Position numbers and translations under genes: made by a program. A stretch of DNA of 64,000 nucleotides from Cesiribacter sp964504565 (GTDB lineage: Bacteria; Bacteroidota; Bacteroidia; Cytophagales; Cyclobacteriaceae), in NCBI GenBank assembly GCA_964504565.1, contig CAZDEY010000016.1, positions 1 through 64,000 of the forward strand, given 5' to 3'. Shown piece after piece: positions 33,544 to 41,986 of the stretch. Position 1 is the first letter of the stretch, and each line of letters begins with the position of its first letter. The notes under the pieces are model-generated. The model searched no databases. It worked only from the letters and a program-made list of their open reading frames with translations, and was not told the DNA's origin.

Positions 33544-35615
33544 ATCAGCGGCTGGTCGGTGTACTCTTGCTAATACTAAATGCTGCTACTACTACTGCCC
33601 AACAGCCGCCCCAGGAGCCTATTGATCTGGAAAAATTTATTGAGTATCGGTTCGGACTGCCGCAGGAAGAATTAAACTACGAAGACCTATACGAAACGCT
33701 GCTGCTCTACTATACCCAACCACTAGATTTAAACCGGGCGGAGGTTACCGAACTGGAAAGCCTGCACCTCCTGAACCCTGACCAAATACAGAGCTTCTTA
33801 CGACACCGCCAAATGCATGGAAAACTGCTTAGTCTGTACGAACTGCAGGCCGTGCCCGGCTTCAACCTAGCTACCATTCAAGACTTATTACCTTTTGTAA
33901 GCCTGGAAGCCACCGCTTTAAACCTAGACAGAACCCGCAACCTAAACGATCTGGCCGGACGGGCCAACCGCTACGCCATACTGCGGTACGAAAGAGTGCT
34001 GGAAAACCGGCGAGGCTACCTACCCAAATCTGATACCCTGGCTGCCCCTTATGCCGGCTCGGCCGATAAGCTCTACTTTAGAATTCGCCTGAGCCGACCT
34101 AAGGATTTTAGCCTGGGACTAACTGCCGAAAAAGATGCGGGCGAAAAATTTACCTTCAGTAACGAACACCAAACCTACGGTGCTGATTTCTACTCCTTTC
34201 ACGCTATGGTATACAACCGCGGTAAAATCAGCAAAGCAGTGGTAGGAGATTATCAGGTTCAGTGGGGCCAGGGGTTGGTATCGGGGGCAGGTTTTTATTT
34301 AGGCAAAGGTGCCGAAACCGTAGCCGGCATTATGCGGGCTTCTACCGGCATAAGGCCGTATACCTCGGTAGTAGAAAATGGGTTTTACCGGGGCGCCGCC
34401 CTTAGCTACCAATTGAATAACCGCTGGCAACTAACCGCCTTAAGCTCTCGCCTTGAAAATGATGCCGCTCAGCTACTTGATTCTGCCGCCGATGGGTTTG
34501 AGTCGACCATAACCAGTATTCGAAGTAGTGGGCTGCACCGCACCGCTTCCGAAATTCAGGGTAAAAATAAAGTAACTGAAAGTAATGTGGGGGCAGCACT
34601 GGAGTATAGTTCGGCAGACCAGCGTAGCCAGTTTGGGGTTGCCTCTTTATATACCCATTTAAATAGGAATTTACAGCTTGCCCCCCGCCCCTATAATCAG
34701 TACTATTTTAAGGGAAGGAAGCACATTATTAACAGCGTTTACGGCACGCAGTACATTGGAAATACCTCTATTTTTAGCGAGGTGGCCTACAGCTCAAACG
34801 GCGGGTTGGGTGCGGTGGGCGGGGCGGTAACCTCGCTGAGCCGCCGGTTAGACCTTTCGGTTTTATACCGACACTATAGCCCCAAGTTCCACACATTCTA
34901 CGGCGTGGCCTTTAGTGAAGGAAGCCGCCTGCAAAACGAAAGCGGACTATACCTGGGCTTAAGTTACGCAATTGATAGAATCTGGAAATTTAGCTCTTAC
35001 CTGGACCAGTTTTGGTTTCCTACCGCCCGCTACGGAGCCTACGCACCCACCCGGGGCTACGAAACCTTAAGCCGAATTCAATTTCAGCCTAAAAAAGAAG
35101 TACTGCTCTATACCCAATACCGTTACCGCCAGCGCGAGAAAAACCTACCTGAAACCCAAATCTATAGAGTTGAAAGCAGCGGTAAACACCAAATTTTGTT
35201 CAACCTAGAATACAACCTAAGCGAAGCCTGGAGCCTGAGAAGCCGCTGGCAGGCTAGTTGGTACAAGTTCAATAATAGTAATACCTCCGGTCAGGTACTG
35301 TGGCAGGATATCAACTACCGCAAAAACCGCCTGGCCTTCAGCACTCGCCTGGCCCTATTTAAAACCGATGACTACGAAAACCGCCAGTACGCCTTTGAAC
35401 GAGATGTGCTTTGGGCCTTTTCGGTACCGGCCTACTACGGGCGGGGCATGCGGTACTACGCCCTGGTTCAGTATAAAGTGTTTTCTAGCCTAAGCATTTG
35501 GCTACGCTACGCCCGCACCACCTACCGCGACCGCAATACTATCAGCAGCGGTAACGAACAGATTGAGGGCAATACAATTTCCAGCGTAAAATTTCAGATT
35601 AAGTGGGATTTTTAG
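33540..35615 (+). CDS. Helix-hairpin-helix outer-membrane barrel protein
   Basis: 691 residues with a signal peptide (LVGVLLLILNAATTTAQ). Residues about 45-115 carry ComEA-like helix-hairpin-helix units (LDLNRAEVTELESLHLLNPD, then LYELQAVPGFNLATIQDLLP). From about 140 to the end the sequence is amphipathic strands rich in Tyr/Arg, ending SVKFQIKWDF with a terminal Phe, typical of outer-membrane barrels. A DNA-binding HhH head on a barrel suggests contact with DNA at the surface, possibly uptake, but this is inference. It is translated with the upstream PorV-like gene. Confidence 0.82.
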   Translation: MNQRLVGVLLLILNAATTTAQQPPQEPIDLEKFIEYRFGLPQEELNYEDLYETLLLYYTQPLDLNRAEVTELESLHLLNPDQIQSFLRHRQMHGKLLSLYELQAVPGFNLATIQDLLPFVSLEATALNLDRTRNLNDLAGRANRYAILRYERVLENRRGYLPKSDTLAAPYAGSADKLYFRIRLSRPKDFSLGLTAEKDAGEKFTFSNEHQTYGADFYSFHAMVYNRGKISKAVVGDYQVQWGQGLVSGAGFYLGKGAETVAGIMRASTGIRPYTSVVENGFYRGAALSYQLNNRWQLTALSSRLENDAAQLLDSAADGFESTITSIRSSGLHRTASEIQGKNKVTESNVGAALEYSSADQRSQFGVASLYTHLNRNLQLAPRPYNQYYFKGRKHIINSVYGTQYIGNTSIFSEVAYSSNGGLGAVGGAVTSLSRRLDLSVLYRHYSPKFHTFYGVAFSEGSRLQNESGLYLGLSYAIDRIWKFSSYLDQFWFPTARYGAYAPTRGYETLSRIQFQPKKEVLLYTQYRYRQREKNLPETQIYRVESSGKHQILFNLEYNLSEAWSLRSRWQASWYKFNNSNTSGQVLWQDINYRKNRLAFSTRLALFKTDDYENRQYAFERDVLWAFSVPAYYGRGMRYYALVQYKVFSSLSIWLRYARTTYRDRNTISSGNEQIEGNTISSVKFQIKWDF

Positions 35616-35693
35616 GCCGACCCTTCTAACCCAAACCGGAATTAGTCCGTAGAAAGAAGAGACATTTATACCAAAATTTTTTTCGACTTATCG

Positions 35694-36443
35694 ATGGACA
35701 ATTTCAATCCGTTTTGCTGCGAAAACGCCCTACAGTACGCTAACTACCATCCGCTATATACTACCAAAAACCCCGCTCCAAGTGGCATTTCGCCCCAAGT
35801 TAGTGCGGTAGCCCAAAAGCTTAATTCCTTTATTGTTGAAAAGAAACACCCTTGCTTAGGAGCTCATTCGGCCGTACGGGGTAAAGCCGTGCGCTTCGGT
35901 TACTATCCGCCACTAGGTAGTAAAGAAGCCGCCGCTGGCCTCTGCCACGATTTGGTGGAGTATATTCAGGATAGGGAAACAATTAACAAGCCGCTAGCCT
36001 CCTTTATGGCCGTATTTGATGGCCCTGATGAGCTTAGCGAGATGGAATTTGAAAGCTTACTGTGGCAACAACTGGGAATGATAAAGGAAGCCTCGGACCA
36101 GCACTACTGCCCCGATAGCCGGGTGAGCGACGACCCGGAGCACGGTAACTTTAGTTTTAGTTTTGGGGGAAAGGCTTTTTATATAGTAGGTATGCACCCT
36201 AATAGTTCGCGCAAAGCCCGCCAGTTTAGTCAGCCTATGCTGGTATTTAACCTGCACGAGCAGTTTGAGTGGCTACGCGAGCGGGATAGTTACGAAAAGC
36301 TGCGCAGTAGCATACAGGCTCGCGATATGGCGCTGCAGGGCAGTATTAACCCCATGATGGAGGACTTCGGAAATACTAGTGAAGCTCGGCAATACAGCGG
36401 CCGTAAGGTGGGAAGCGCTTGGAAATGCCCCTTAGGTTACTAA
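35694..36443 (+). CDS. YqcI/YcgG (GntA-like) heme-dependent oxygenase family
   Basis: 249 residues of the YqcI/YcgG family. Key parts are KHPCLGAHSAVRGKAVRFGY near residue 52, FSFSFGGKAFYIVGMHPNSS near 150 and the C-terminal ARQYSGRKVGSAWKCPLG. The cyanobacterial member GntA is a heme enzyme that N-hydroxylates an arginine-derived guanidine in guanitoxin synthesis, so a guanidino substrate is possible here but unproven. It is followed 9 bases later by a DUF1989 gene on the same strand. Confidence 0.85.
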   Translation: MDNFNPFCCENALQYANYHPLYTTKNPAPSGISPQVSAVAQKLNSFIVEKKHPCLGAHSAVRGKAVRFGYYPPLGSKEAAAGLCHDLVEYIQDRETINKPLASFMAVFDGPDELSEMEFESLLWQQLGMIKEASDQHYCPDSRVSDDPEHGNFSFSFGGKAFYIVGMHPNSSRKARQFSQPMLVFNLHEQFEWLRERDSYEKLRSSIQARDMALQGSINPMMEDFGNTSEARQYSGRKVGSAWKCPLGY

Positions 36444-36452
36444 TTTAGCCCA

Positions 36453-37052
36453 ATGCAGTGCATCCGTAAAGAACGAATTGCGCCCCAGAGCGGCGTTGGC
36501 TTTGAATTGCAAAAAGGCCAATACCTTAAGATAATTGACCCACAGGGCGAACAGGTAAGCGACCTTATGTGCTACAACCGGCACGACACCGAAGAGTGGC
36601 TCAGTAGCGGCCGCACGCTAGATTACGCCAGCAAGTGGCTGATTACCACGGGTGACATACTCTATAGCAACCGCAGTAACGCTATGCTCAGTATTGAGGA
36701 AGATACCTGCGGCGTACACGATTTTACGCTGACCCCCTGTAGCCTCACTATGTTTCATAGGTTGTACAAGGTGCAGGGCCACCACCCCAGTTGCCACGAG
36801 AACCTCTACAGCAACCTGAAACCCTGGGGCATAACCCCGGATAGCGTACCAACTACCTTCAACATATTTATGAACGTGCCCCTAAAACCGGACGGCACGC
36901 TAAGCGTAGACCCGCCCCTGACCCAAGCCGGAGACTATATTCTGCTAAAAGCCCAAATGAATTTGATAGTTGGCCTAACTGCCTGCAGCGCCGGCCAAAG
37001 CAATAACGGCACCTACAAACCTATAGACTTTGAGGTTTTAGAAGAAGTTTAA
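36453..37052 (+). CDS. DUF1989 (urea carboxylase-associated) family protein
   Basis: 199 residues. Recognised by CGVHDFTLTPCSLTMFHRLY near residue 90, followed by HHPSCHENLYSNLKPWGI and TFNIFMNVPLKPDG. The conserved Cys/His set suggests a metal site. Relatives accompany urea carboxylase and guanidine-related genes. Here it pairs with the GntA-like gene and is followed by a terminator, so the two form a closed operon. Its reaction is unknown. Confidence 0.9.
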   Translation: MQCIRKERIAPQSGVGFELQKGQYLKIIDPQGEQVSDLMCYNRHDTEEWLSSGRTLDYASKWLITTGDILYSNRSNAMLSIEEDTCGVHDFTLTPCSLTMFHRLYKVQGHHPSCHENLYSNLKPWGITPDSVPTTFNIFMNVPLKPDGTLSVDPPLTQAGDYILLKAQMNLIVGLTACSAGQSNNGTYKPIDFEVLEEV

Positions 37053-37080
37053 AACTTTTAACAATAGTGTATATATTGTA

Positions 37081-37110
37081 AAGCCTAAGCTATATAGCTT
37101 AGGCTTTTTA
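37081..37110 (+). terminator. Terminator after the DUF1989 gene
   Basis: AAGCCTAAGC and GCTTAGGCTT form a perfect 10-bp stem with loop TATATA, followed by TTTA. Confidence 0.9.
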
Positions 37111-37168
37111 AGTTCTAATCCTGCAAGGATGAAAAGTAGATAACGCACAATGGTTTGTTTTAATGGAT

Positions 37169-37175
37169 GTTGTAG
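37169..37175 (+). promoter_or_regulatory. Cassette-boundary-like GTTGTAG
   Basis: GTTGTAG fits the integron core GTTRRRY loosely and is the same heptamer that opens the cassette-like unit at 46588. It precedes the zinc-ribbon gene by 14 bases. The matching closing CTACAAC is not found after this unit. Confidence 0.35.
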
Positions 37176-37189
37176 CCAATTAAACTAAA

Positions 37190-37489
37190 ATGAAAGTTCA
37201 GTGCAAAAACTGCATACCGAAAGAAAGAATCGAAATCCCCGAGTTTTCCTCAGCTGAAAAAGAGCATTTCAGAAAGTTGAAAGAAGAATCACCTATTCGA
37301 GCCATTAAAGAACTGATACATGAAAAAAAGTTGAGTCATAGAGACGCAAAATATATTGTCACTCATATCAACATTAAATATGGTCAGTGTAACAGATGTG
37401 GTTTCAATAAACTTGAAACAGAATACGGGAAATGCCCTCAATGTGGTGCTTTAAACTTTAACTGGATAAGATTTAAAAATGAAATTTAA
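37190..37489 (+). CDS. Zinc-ribbon hypothetical protein (99 aa)
   Basis: 99 residues. Four Cys in two CxxC pairs near the C-terminus (CNRCGF ... CPQCGA) indicate a zinc ribbon, and an N-terminal CKNC may add more. The middle is helical (AIKELIHEKKLSHRDAKYIV). AT-rich codons differ from the upstream DUF1989 gene. It overlaps the next, broken gene by 11 bases. No family is recognised; it is the first gene of the cassette-like region. Confidence 0.7.
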   Translation: MKVQCKNCIPKERIEIPEFSSAEKEHFRKLKEESPIRAIKELIHEKKLSHRDAKYIVTHINIKYGQCNRCGFNKLETEYGKCPQCGALNFNWIRFKNEI

Positions 37490-37769
37490 GCTATGGTTGA
37501 AATTTGAAGAAGTTGAACCTAGTAATTGGTACATTAAGAATGAGTTTTGTATAATCAATGCCGACTTACCAGATAGTAGACATTATGGAATTAATGTGTG
37601 GACATTCAAATTCCTGGAAACCTCCGTTAAATAAAATGCCGAGAACGGGGAAAATCTAAATGGATTGTATCAAACTCCGCCTAATTTGTTTATAAAGGAA
37701 TTGACGAGAGATTTTATTGAAATGGTTATTAGTGACCTTTTAGAGAAAGGTGAATTGAAGATTACCTGA
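37479..37769 (+). pseudogene. Hypothetical gene with one in-frame stop
   Basis: From ATG 37479 the frame reads 51 residues (MKFKLWLKFEEVEPSNWYIK...), meets TAA at 37632-37634, and then continues in the same frame for 44 residues of coding-like sequence (NLNGLYQTPPNLFIKELTRD and onwards) to TGA at 37767. The intact product would be about 96 residues. It overlaps the zinc-ribbon gene, so the two were probably a pair, such as a small effector and partner. No family is assigned with confidence. Confidence 0.6.
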
Positions 37770-37770
37770 A

Positions 37771-37859
37771 CCCAACAATGATTGATAATAAAAAATCAAA
37801 ATGATTACAATACTATGTAAAAATGCATCAAAACGCATTTTATATTCAACGTTGGCAAT
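37771..37859 (+). repeat. attC-like spacer ending in GTTGGCAAT
   Basis: This 89-base, AT-rich spacer begins CCCAACAATG right after the broken gene and ends with GTTGGCAAT (37851-37859). The same nonamer opens the unit at 45264. Small inverted repeats (AATGCATCAAAACGCATT) lie inside. The opening and closing cores are less well matched than at the 45-47 kb sites. Confidence 0.4.
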
Positions 37860-37873
37860 AAGCTAAAACAACC

Positions 37874-38449
37874 TTGAAACAAATAACTTACATATTGACT
37901 TTTCTAATTTCACCAATTGTGGTCAATCATATTCTGAATCGCTATTTAACAATATTTTAAGCGAATATGATATAATTAAGGTGGAATCTGAAGTAAATAC
38001 CACAAAACCCGACTTGAATTTTAGCTCAATCGAACAGGCTGAGCATAACAATTAAGACTTGAGTTATGAATCTAAGGAAGCAGTCATATTCAAACCGACG
38101 GATACAATTAATGCAGACTTTAATGGCGACGGAAATACTGACCAAACAATTTTCAAAAAAGAAAATGAGACTTTAGGAATTATTATAACTCACGGAGAGA
38201 CTAATCAGAAAATCAAAAGTGGCTTAGGAGAACCTTTTGCTCATTTGACGAAATTTAACTGGGTTGACTAATGGTGACTTATAAATGACTCTGGAAACGT
38301 ATGAAATCATTATTAAAGAGACTGAAATTATTGAAGACAGAAAAGTAAAACTTGACAATCCATCGATTGTTGTTAGAAAAGAAGAAGTTGGAGGTGGACT
38401 AATAACATGTAAGGACGGTAAATACATTTGAATTCATCAAACCGACTGA
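37874..38449 (+). pseudogene. Decayed lipoprotein-type gene with frameshifts and stops
   Basis: A TTG at 37874 opens a signal-peptide-like stretch (KQITYILTFLISPIVV). The reading frame then shifts near 37950 into LSEYDIIKVESEVNTTKPDL, meets TAA at about 38053, and continues in frame as AVIFKPTDTINADFNGDGNT ... HLTKFNWVD. Two stops and another shift follow. The last frame reads LDNPSIVVRKEEVGGGLITC with a final W-to-stop change. At least two frameshifts and three stops separate parts that together resemble one Bacteroidota secreted protein with an FG-GAP-like DFNGDG motif. Clearly non-functional. Confidence 0.7.
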
Positions 38450-38531
38450 AAATAAAAAGGCAGCTGCTAAAATCGATTACTATATTTGCGGCTGAGGCAT
38501 AATTGTATAGATTTCGTAATTTTTAAATTTG

Positions 38532-38588
38532 CGGTAGGCGAGCAATAGTACAGTTTCAAATTTCGCCCTTCTAATAGCCAGAGCCGTT
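38532..38588 (+). repeat. attC-like element, CGGTAGGCG ... ATAGCCAGAGCCGTT type
   Basis: It starts CGGTAGGCG and ends TAATAGCCAGAGCCGTT, 21 bases before the AraC gene. The two ends recur together at 47798-47864, and the right end alone at 47145 and 49591. Two TAnnTTTG-like boxes (38481 and 38524) sit in or just before it and may serve the AraC gene. Confidence 0.55.
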
Positions 38589-38609
38589 AAACAAATTCAA
38601 AATACAAAA

Positions 38610-39503
38610 TTGACCTTTCAATCCTTGTCTATCACAAAAGTCTTCCCCTACATAGAAGAAAACCTCTCCGGCGATCTATCATTAGAAACAGTTGCCGATG
38701 TAGCCTGCTTCTCTCCTTTTCATTTTCATCGGCTGTTTAAGGCCATTACCGGCGAAACACTTGGGCAGTACGTTAGCCGCCTGCGCGCCGAGAAAGCCGC
38801 CGCTGATTTGTTGCATACCGAACGGCCAGTTACTGAAATTGCCCTGAATCGGGGTTTTAGCGAGCATTCGGCCTTTACCCGCTCCTTTAAAAAATATTAC
38901 GGTAATTCACCTACTGAATTTAGGCAGCAAAATAACCAGCGATTCAGCAAGGTTCGTCAACTACTTAGCAAGAGCGGTCAAGCCTACCCAATGCCCCAGC
39001 AGTACCTTTGTAAACTCAACAAATTAAAACATTGGACTGCCATGAACGCCACCATCGAAGTAAAAGAACTAGCCCCAATGCAACTGGCTGGAACACACTG
39101 CCAGGGACCGCAAAACCTAGCGGCCGCCTACAGCAAAATTTTGCGCTGGGCCACCCCCCAAGGTCTTGTGCACGCTAATACCAAAATGGTTACCATTTAC
39201 CACGATAGTTTTCAATTTACCGAAGCCGATAAGGTGCGCATGAGCGCTTGTATTTTACTGGAAGGATCGCAATCCACCGGAGGGGATACACTGCCGATAA
39301 TATTGCCCGGCGGCAAACACATTATCGCCCGCCAAGAGATAGGCATACATGAATTTGAAAAAGCCTGGACCGGCCTCTTTCTCTGGATGAACGAGAACGG
39401 TTACCGAAAAGCCGAGGCTAACCCCTTCGAAATATACCACAACAACCCCAACGAACACCCGCAAAACCTGGCCGTTGTGGATTTTTGTATTCCAGTGATA
39501 TAA
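38610..39503 (+). CDS. AraC-family regulator with GyrI-like effector domain
   Basis: 297 residues. The AraC DNA-binding domain is N-terminal (residues about 5-105: VFPYIEENLSGDLSLETVAD, then FSPFHFHRLFKAITGETLGQ and the second helix-turn-helix at RGFSEHSAFTRSFKKYYG). A GyrI-like small-molecule binding domain covers about 140-297. This order is typical of Rob/SoxS-GyrI fusions that sense drugs or metabolites. The likely start is TTG at 38610, as no in-frame ATG precedes the first helix. GC content is host-like. The target genes are unknown. Confidence 0.88.
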   Translation: MTFQSLSITKVFPYIEENLSGDLSLETVADVACFSPFHFHRLFKAITGETLGQYVSRLRAEKAAADLLHTERPVTEIALNRGFSEHSAFTRSFKKYYGNSPTEFRQQNNQRFSKVRQLLSKSGQAYPMPQQYLCKLNKLKHWTAMNATIEVKELAPMQLAGTHCQGPQNLAAAYSKILRWATPQGLVHANTKMVTIYHDSFQFTEADKVRMSACILLEGSQSTGGDTLPIILPGGKHIIARQEIGIHEFEKAWTGLFLWMNENGYRKAEANPFEIYHNNPNEHPQNLAVVDFCIPVI

Positions 39504-39504
39504 G

Positions 39505-39540
39505 AAAAGCCCGCCCAAATAATTTACCCGGCGGGCTTTT
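39505..39540 (+). terminator. Terminator after the AraC gene
   Basis: AAAAGCCCGCC and GGCGGGCTTTT form a perfect 11-bp stem around a 14-base loop, two bases after the stop codon. Confidence 0.9.
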
Positions 39541-39901
39541 AAAATTTACTCGCTTTATTCCGTGTTTGGTATCCGAACCATATAATCCAATCTTTTTTAA
39601 CCCACTACCTATTACTATTGTAAATCTTAAACTTCACCCATAACCAAATTATCTCCTTATGGCCAAATCATAAATTTATTAAGTTAATTTGGCTTCAATT
39701 AACGTATAGAAATGTTCTGCAAACCTGAGCTAACTGGTTAGGTAGTAAACCATGTCTGTAAAATAAATCTACGGAGCTTAAATTTAATTTCGCAGAAAAT
39801 ATTCAGATTTGTATAAGCAATCAGTCTGTGTCAAGAAGTAGTTGGTATAGATCAGGTCTATAAGGTTGCCCAAACTCACCTTCACTTTTACTGCTTTACT
39901 A
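39541..39901. other. AT-rich intergenic stretch
   Basis: 361 bases with no credible gene. A promoter for the CPBP gene must lie here, but no exact TAnnTTTG with a spaced TTG was found. No strong palindrome was seen. Confidence 0.4.
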
Positions 39902-40789
39902 ATGTACAATCAGAGCCTTGGAAATAAGATCCTGCACTTTCCCCTTACCCGAATAGTAATTGGATTTATAGTAGTGCTAACCCTAGTTAATCTCGGTAAA
40001 GCCGCAAGTGACATACTCCTTAAGGAAATAATCGCTAAGGAAGATTGGAGCAAACTAATCAGAAGTATAGTGGTGGCTATTCTAGCTATAGCTGCCTATA
40101 CTACCTTATACAAATATTACGAGAGAAGAAAAATTAACGAATTTTCTAGTCGGCACCTTTTCCAACATCTACTCACAGGTATAGCATTGGGTGCAGTATT
40201 GCAGTCGCTAACCATTTCGGTAATTTATTTAGCCGGAGACTATTCCGTTTTATCGGTTAATCCAATACTATTTATAATTCCGCCATTCGCTATGGCCTTC
40301 TCTTCTGCTATAATTGAAGAAATATTATTAAGAGGTATCGTATTTCGTATTACCGAAGAAAAATTAGGCAGCTATGCCGCCCTTATAATTTCGGCTCTAT
40401 TATTTGGCTTAATGCATTTGGCTAATCCTAATAGTTCACTATTAGCAGGTTTAGGTTTGGCTGTTCAAGCTGGGCTGTTATTGGCCGCAGCCTACATATA
40501 TACCCGAAATTTATGGTTTCCTATAGCTCTACATTTTGCCTGGAATTTTACGCAATCCGCTATTTTCGGGGCTAATGTATCAGGTAATACTGTTTCTAAA
40601 ACCCTAATAACTTCCAGCATTCAAGGGCCACAATGGCTAACTGGTGGTGAATTTGGACCGGAAGGTTCTATTCAGGCCACCTTATTTTGCCTGATACCAA
40701 CTACTATTTTACTATTACTAAGTTATAAGCAGGGCAAAATTATTAAACCTTACTGGAAGCTTAAAAATGAAGAGTTTGCAGTGGCTTAG
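39902..40789 (+). CDS. CPBP family intramembrane metalloprotease
   Basis: 295 residues from the ATG at 39902 (an in-frame TTG at 39866 is less likely). About seven membrane helices. The three CPBP/Rce1 motifs are intact: EEILLRG near residue 140, FGLMHL near 173, and HFAWNF near 217. The family holds prenyl-protein proteases and bacteriocin-immunity-type proteins; the substrate here is unknown. It is monocistronic and host-like in composition. Confidence 0.9.
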   Translation: MYNQSLGNKILHFPLTRIVIGFIVVLTLVNLGKAASDILLKEIIAKEDWSKLIRSIVVAILAIAAYTTLYKYYERRKINEFSSRHLFQHLLTGIALGAVLQSLTISVIYLAGDYSVLSVNPILFIIPPFAMAFSSAIIEEILLRGIVFRITEEKLGSYAALIISALLFGLMHLANPNSSLLAGLGLAVQAGLLLAAAYIYTRNLWFPIALHFAWNFTQSAIFGANVSGNTVSKTLITSSIQGPQWLTGGEFGPEGSIQATLFCLIPTTILLLLSYKQGKIIKPYWKLKNEEFAVA

Positions 40790-40966
40790 CTTAGATACCC
40801 AATAATCAAACTTCCTGGCTCTGGTAAACCTTCTTGATACCAAGAGTAAATTTTTTTGGTTGATAGAAAATTATCCACCTCCTTAACTGAATACGAGCAT
40901 TGGCTTTACGGAGCCTATTTTTTCAGGCAATATAACTTGTGGTTGGCTTATTTTATGTTATTTAAG

Positions 40967-41878
40967 TTACTCCGCCGCCCCCGGGTCTTTATCTTCCAGG
41001 CCGGCGGGTGAGCTTTGCAAGGTAAAAATAGTAAGCTCCGGACGGCAAAATAACCTGATAGGCACCAGGCTAAACCCTATGCCCCGGTTTACGTACAAGC
41101 GATTCCCTTCCGCCCCAACTTTATCGGTTGACCAGCCATCAGCTACTACCTCGCGATCGCGGGCAATATCCAGCCAATTGTTGCGGGGGGTAAACGGCAG
41201 ACGGATTTGCCCGCCGTGCGTATGGGCAGCCAGTGTTAAGGGTGCGGAATTAGCCGGCAAATCGCGGTAGGCTACCGGATTATGCATAAAGATGATGCGG
41301 GCGTCGTTAGAACCTACTTTACTCATAGCGATACCAACTTGGCTGTTATCGGCCCATTCGGAGCCTATACCTACAATATGCAGCGGTTCAGCGCCAGTAC
41401 CCACATTTACGGATTCGTTCTCGAGCACTTTAATATTAATAGCCTCCAACTCTGCTTCCAGGTAGCCGGCTATTTCCGGCCGCTTTTGGCTCTTCTTCTT
41501 CATTAAGGAATAATCGTGGTTACCCAACACGGCATATACCGGAATCTGGCTATCGGCCAGGGGTTTAAGCAAGCCTACGGCCTCGTCTACCACGCTGGTA
41601 TCGGGCTTATAAACCAGGTCGCCGGCAATCAGCACGGCATCCACATCAGATTGAGTAATTTCTTTCACAATTTTGCTAACCATACCGGTATTATCCCACC
41701 ACATGCCAGTCTGGAAATCGGCAATCAGCGCAATGCGTTTTCCGTTCCAATCGGCGGGCAGGTTAGGTACGTAGGCTTTCTCTTCTCGCTTATCCATGAG
41801 TAGGCGCGGTTCAATTAATGCGCCGTAGAGTATCAGCAATAGCAGAAGTACACCCAAGATTCCCAAGACCTTTTTCAC
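40967..41878 (-). CDS. Membrane-anchored metallophosphoesterase
   Basis: 303 residues with one N-terminal membrane anchor (VLGILGVLLLLLILYGALIE). Calcineurin-type metal motifs are IADFQTG near residue 52, AGDLVY near 85, GNHDYS near 122, and HTHGGQIRLP near 220. Relatives (YkuE/YaeI) act on lipid head-group phosphates at the membrane. One unusual point is IADFQTG where DxH is usual, so the first ligand His is replaced by Gln. It is divergent from the M24 gene. Confidence 0.88.
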   Translation of the reverse strand: MKKVLGILGVLLLLLILYGALIEPRLLMDKREEKAYVPNLPADWNGKRIALIADFQTGMWWDNTGMVSKIVKEITQSDVDAVLIAGDLVYKPDTSVVDEAVGLLKPLADSQIPVYAVLGNHDYSLMKKKSQKRPEIAGYLEAELEAINIKVLENESVNVGTGAEPLHIVGIGSEWADNSQVGIAMSKVGSNDARIIFMHNPVAYRDLPANSAPLTLAAHTHGGQIRLPFTPRNNWLDIARDREVVADGWSTDKVGAEGNRLYVNRGIGFSLVPIRLFCRPELTIFTLQSSPAGLEDKDPGAAE

Positions 41879-41986
41879 AATTATTAAATTTTGTTTTGAA
41901 AGTAATTACTGCCATAACTGTATGAAAACCTAACTGTTCGCCACCCGCCCAGCTTAACCTAAGCCTAAATGTAGTATCTTGCTTCT

